Below the pieces are notes generated by a model. That model was not told the DNA's origin, made no database searches, and saw nothing but the letters and a program-made list of their open reading frames with translations. From JBLXBZ01 sp048265185 (lineage in GTDB: Bacteria > Pseudomonadota > Alphaproteobacteria > Rhizobiales > Stappiaceae): 18,186 nucleotides of DNA. A program made the translations under genes and the position numbers. Positions within the stretch are counted from its first letter, which is position 1. Every line of letters starts with the position of its first letter. Below are positions 17,427 to 18,186 of this stretch, piece by piece. Location: positions 1 to 18,186 of the forward strand of contig JBLXBZ010000021.1 of NCBI GenBank assembly GCA_048265185.1. Direction: 5' to 3'.

Positions 17427-17471
17427 ATTAGAATATTATTCTAGTTAGCGTAACTAGAATAATGTTCTAAT
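17427..17471. promoter_or_regulatory. 45-bp nested palindrome, probable TetR operator
   Basis: Two 21-base arms (17427-17447 and 17451-17471) are inverted copies with one mismatch (T17434 against G17464) around a GCG centre. Each arm also contains its own palindrome: TAGAAT-ATT-ATTCTA (17429-17443) and TAGAAT-AAT-GTTCTA (17455-17469). The centres of these two sites are 26 bases apart. The element fills most of the 73 bases between the two start codons. TAGAAT on each strand differs from the -10 consensus at one position, so repressor binding would cover both promoters. Twofold-symmetric sites of about 15 bases are usual for TetR dimers. Confidence 0.88.
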
Positions 17472-17488
17472 GCCGTCAAGGATCAATT

Positions 17489-18052
17489 ATGGCCGATCGC
17501 CGTCAGGAAATTCTGGACACAGCTTTGCCAATCTTCATAGAGAAAGGTTACACAGGCGCGACCATCGCCGATATTCGCAAGGCCAGCGGAGCCACCACCG
17601 GCAGTATCTATCATTTCTTTCCCGGGAAACCAGGTATCGCTATCGCAATTTGGTCAAACGCCAACGCTTTGTGGATGAACCGCGTCCAAGCCTTACGCCA
17701 ATCTCACACGCCACAGGATATCGTGGCCACGACTGTGCGCGGCCTCTTAGAGTGGGCCATCGACAACCGAAACCTCTTTCTATTTTTCGAAGAATTACGT
17801 ATCCGCGCCTATTCAGACCCGGAGTTACTTCCAATTCTCAAAGAGACCGCTCAAACTCATGACGCTGCGGCGGAACTTTATCGATGCTGGGCGGCGCAAG
17901 GAGTGGTTCGAGAAATGCCTTGGCCGGTAGCCTCCGCTCTCATGATGGGACCGTCCTATGATTATCTCAGAAAATGCGACGAAAACTCCAATCATAGCGC
18001 CGCGATAGACATATTGGTGGAAACCGCTTGGCGTAGCATACGCGGTAGATAA
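17489..18052 (+). CDS. TetR-family transcriptional regulator
   Basis: A 187-residue repressor-type regulator. The N-terminal helix-turn-helix (about 5-48) reads RRQEILDTALPIFIEKGYTGATIADIRKASGATTGSIYHFFPGKPGI, the classic TetR pattern. The C-terminal part is the helical ligand-binding and dimerisation domain, with no recognised subfamily signature; the ligand is unknown. AAGGA lies six bases before the ATG. It diverges from the NTF2-like gene, and the shared intergenic palindrome indicates that it represses both itself and that gene until a small molecule is bound. There is no adjacent pump or dehydrogenase inside the window, and what lies past 18186 is not visible. No clear terminator follows. 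Confidence 0.93.
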   Translation: MADRRQEILDTALPIFIEKGYTGATIADIRKASGATTGSIYHFFPGKPGIAIAIWSNANALWMNRVQALRQSHTPQDIVATTVRGLLEWAIDNRNLFLFFEELRIRAYSDPELLPILKETAQTHDAAAELYRCWAAQGVVREMPWPVASALMMGPSYDYLRKCDENSNHSAAIDILVETAWRSIRGR

Positions 18053-18186
18053 TAAGCTCGTCGCGTCGCCATTAGAACCTGCCTGCCCCTCTGGCATCTC
18101 GGAGTTTTCAGGGGCTCCTGTCGCTCTTGCCTTCATCGATACGGGGCTGTGTCTTGATAAATTTTCTGGGGTTATGGCGTGTTTTA
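18053..18186. other. Right-hand end without a recognised gene
   Basis: These last 134 bases contain a loose inverted repeat (GCCCCT / AGGGGC, 18084-18115) with a 19-base loop and no T-run. A TTGATA hexamer at 18153-18158 could be the -35 of a gene beyond the window. Nothing else is supported. Confidence 0.3.

Overview
The window is a stretch of ordinary bacterial chromosome, best explained as coming from an alphaproteobacterium. Several things point there: an RpoD with a long acidic insert in its non-conserved region; a GatB/YqeY-domain gene beside dnaG and rpoD, facing carA; an ELM1-family gene overlapping trxB, which is followed by a LysR regulator of the LsrB/VtlR type; and an Lrp/AsnC regulator of typical alphaproteobacterial form. 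No order or genus can be fixed from this sequence alone. Coding parts are moderately GC-rich. The first ~110 bases and the stretch 7813-8900 are clearly more AT-rich.

Layout. At 1-494 there is a doubtful small + strand ORF, then a 12-bp hairpin that probably ends transcription from both sides. 495-5635 is a minus-strand block transcribed in the order yqeY, dnaG, rpoD: a tRNA-amidotransferase-like small protein, the replication primase and the housekeeping sigma factor. This resembles the macromolecular-synthesis cluster. carA diverges from it at 5890 and ends at a strong two-way terminator (7124-7153), which also receives a convergent MerR-family gene (7357-7812). Next come about 1.1 kb of AT-rich, non-coding but structured DNA, a small HTH regulator (8921-9226), then carB (9361-12675) and greA (12775-13248). 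The two carbamoyl-phosphate synthase subunits are therefore split by about 2.3 kb of regulatory-type genes and non-coding DNA.

The right third holds an Lrp/AsnC regulator (minus strand) diverging from an ELM1 - trxB - lysR run (plus strand; elm1 and trxB overlap), followed by a small NTF2-like protein and a divergent TetR repressor. These last two share an intergenic region that is almost entirely one 45-bp near-perfect palindrome made of two smaller palindromes, very likely the TetR operator.

No rRNA, tRNA, CRISPR array, insertion sequence, prophage or recognisable defence system was seen. The points most worth a second look are the nested TetR operator, the structured gap between carA and carB (overlapping alternative hairpins and repeats in front of the HTH gene), an intrinsic terminator with no gene in front of it next to dnaG, and a heat-shock-like promoter in front of rpoD. 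I did not find convincing evidence of an undescribed multi-gene system.
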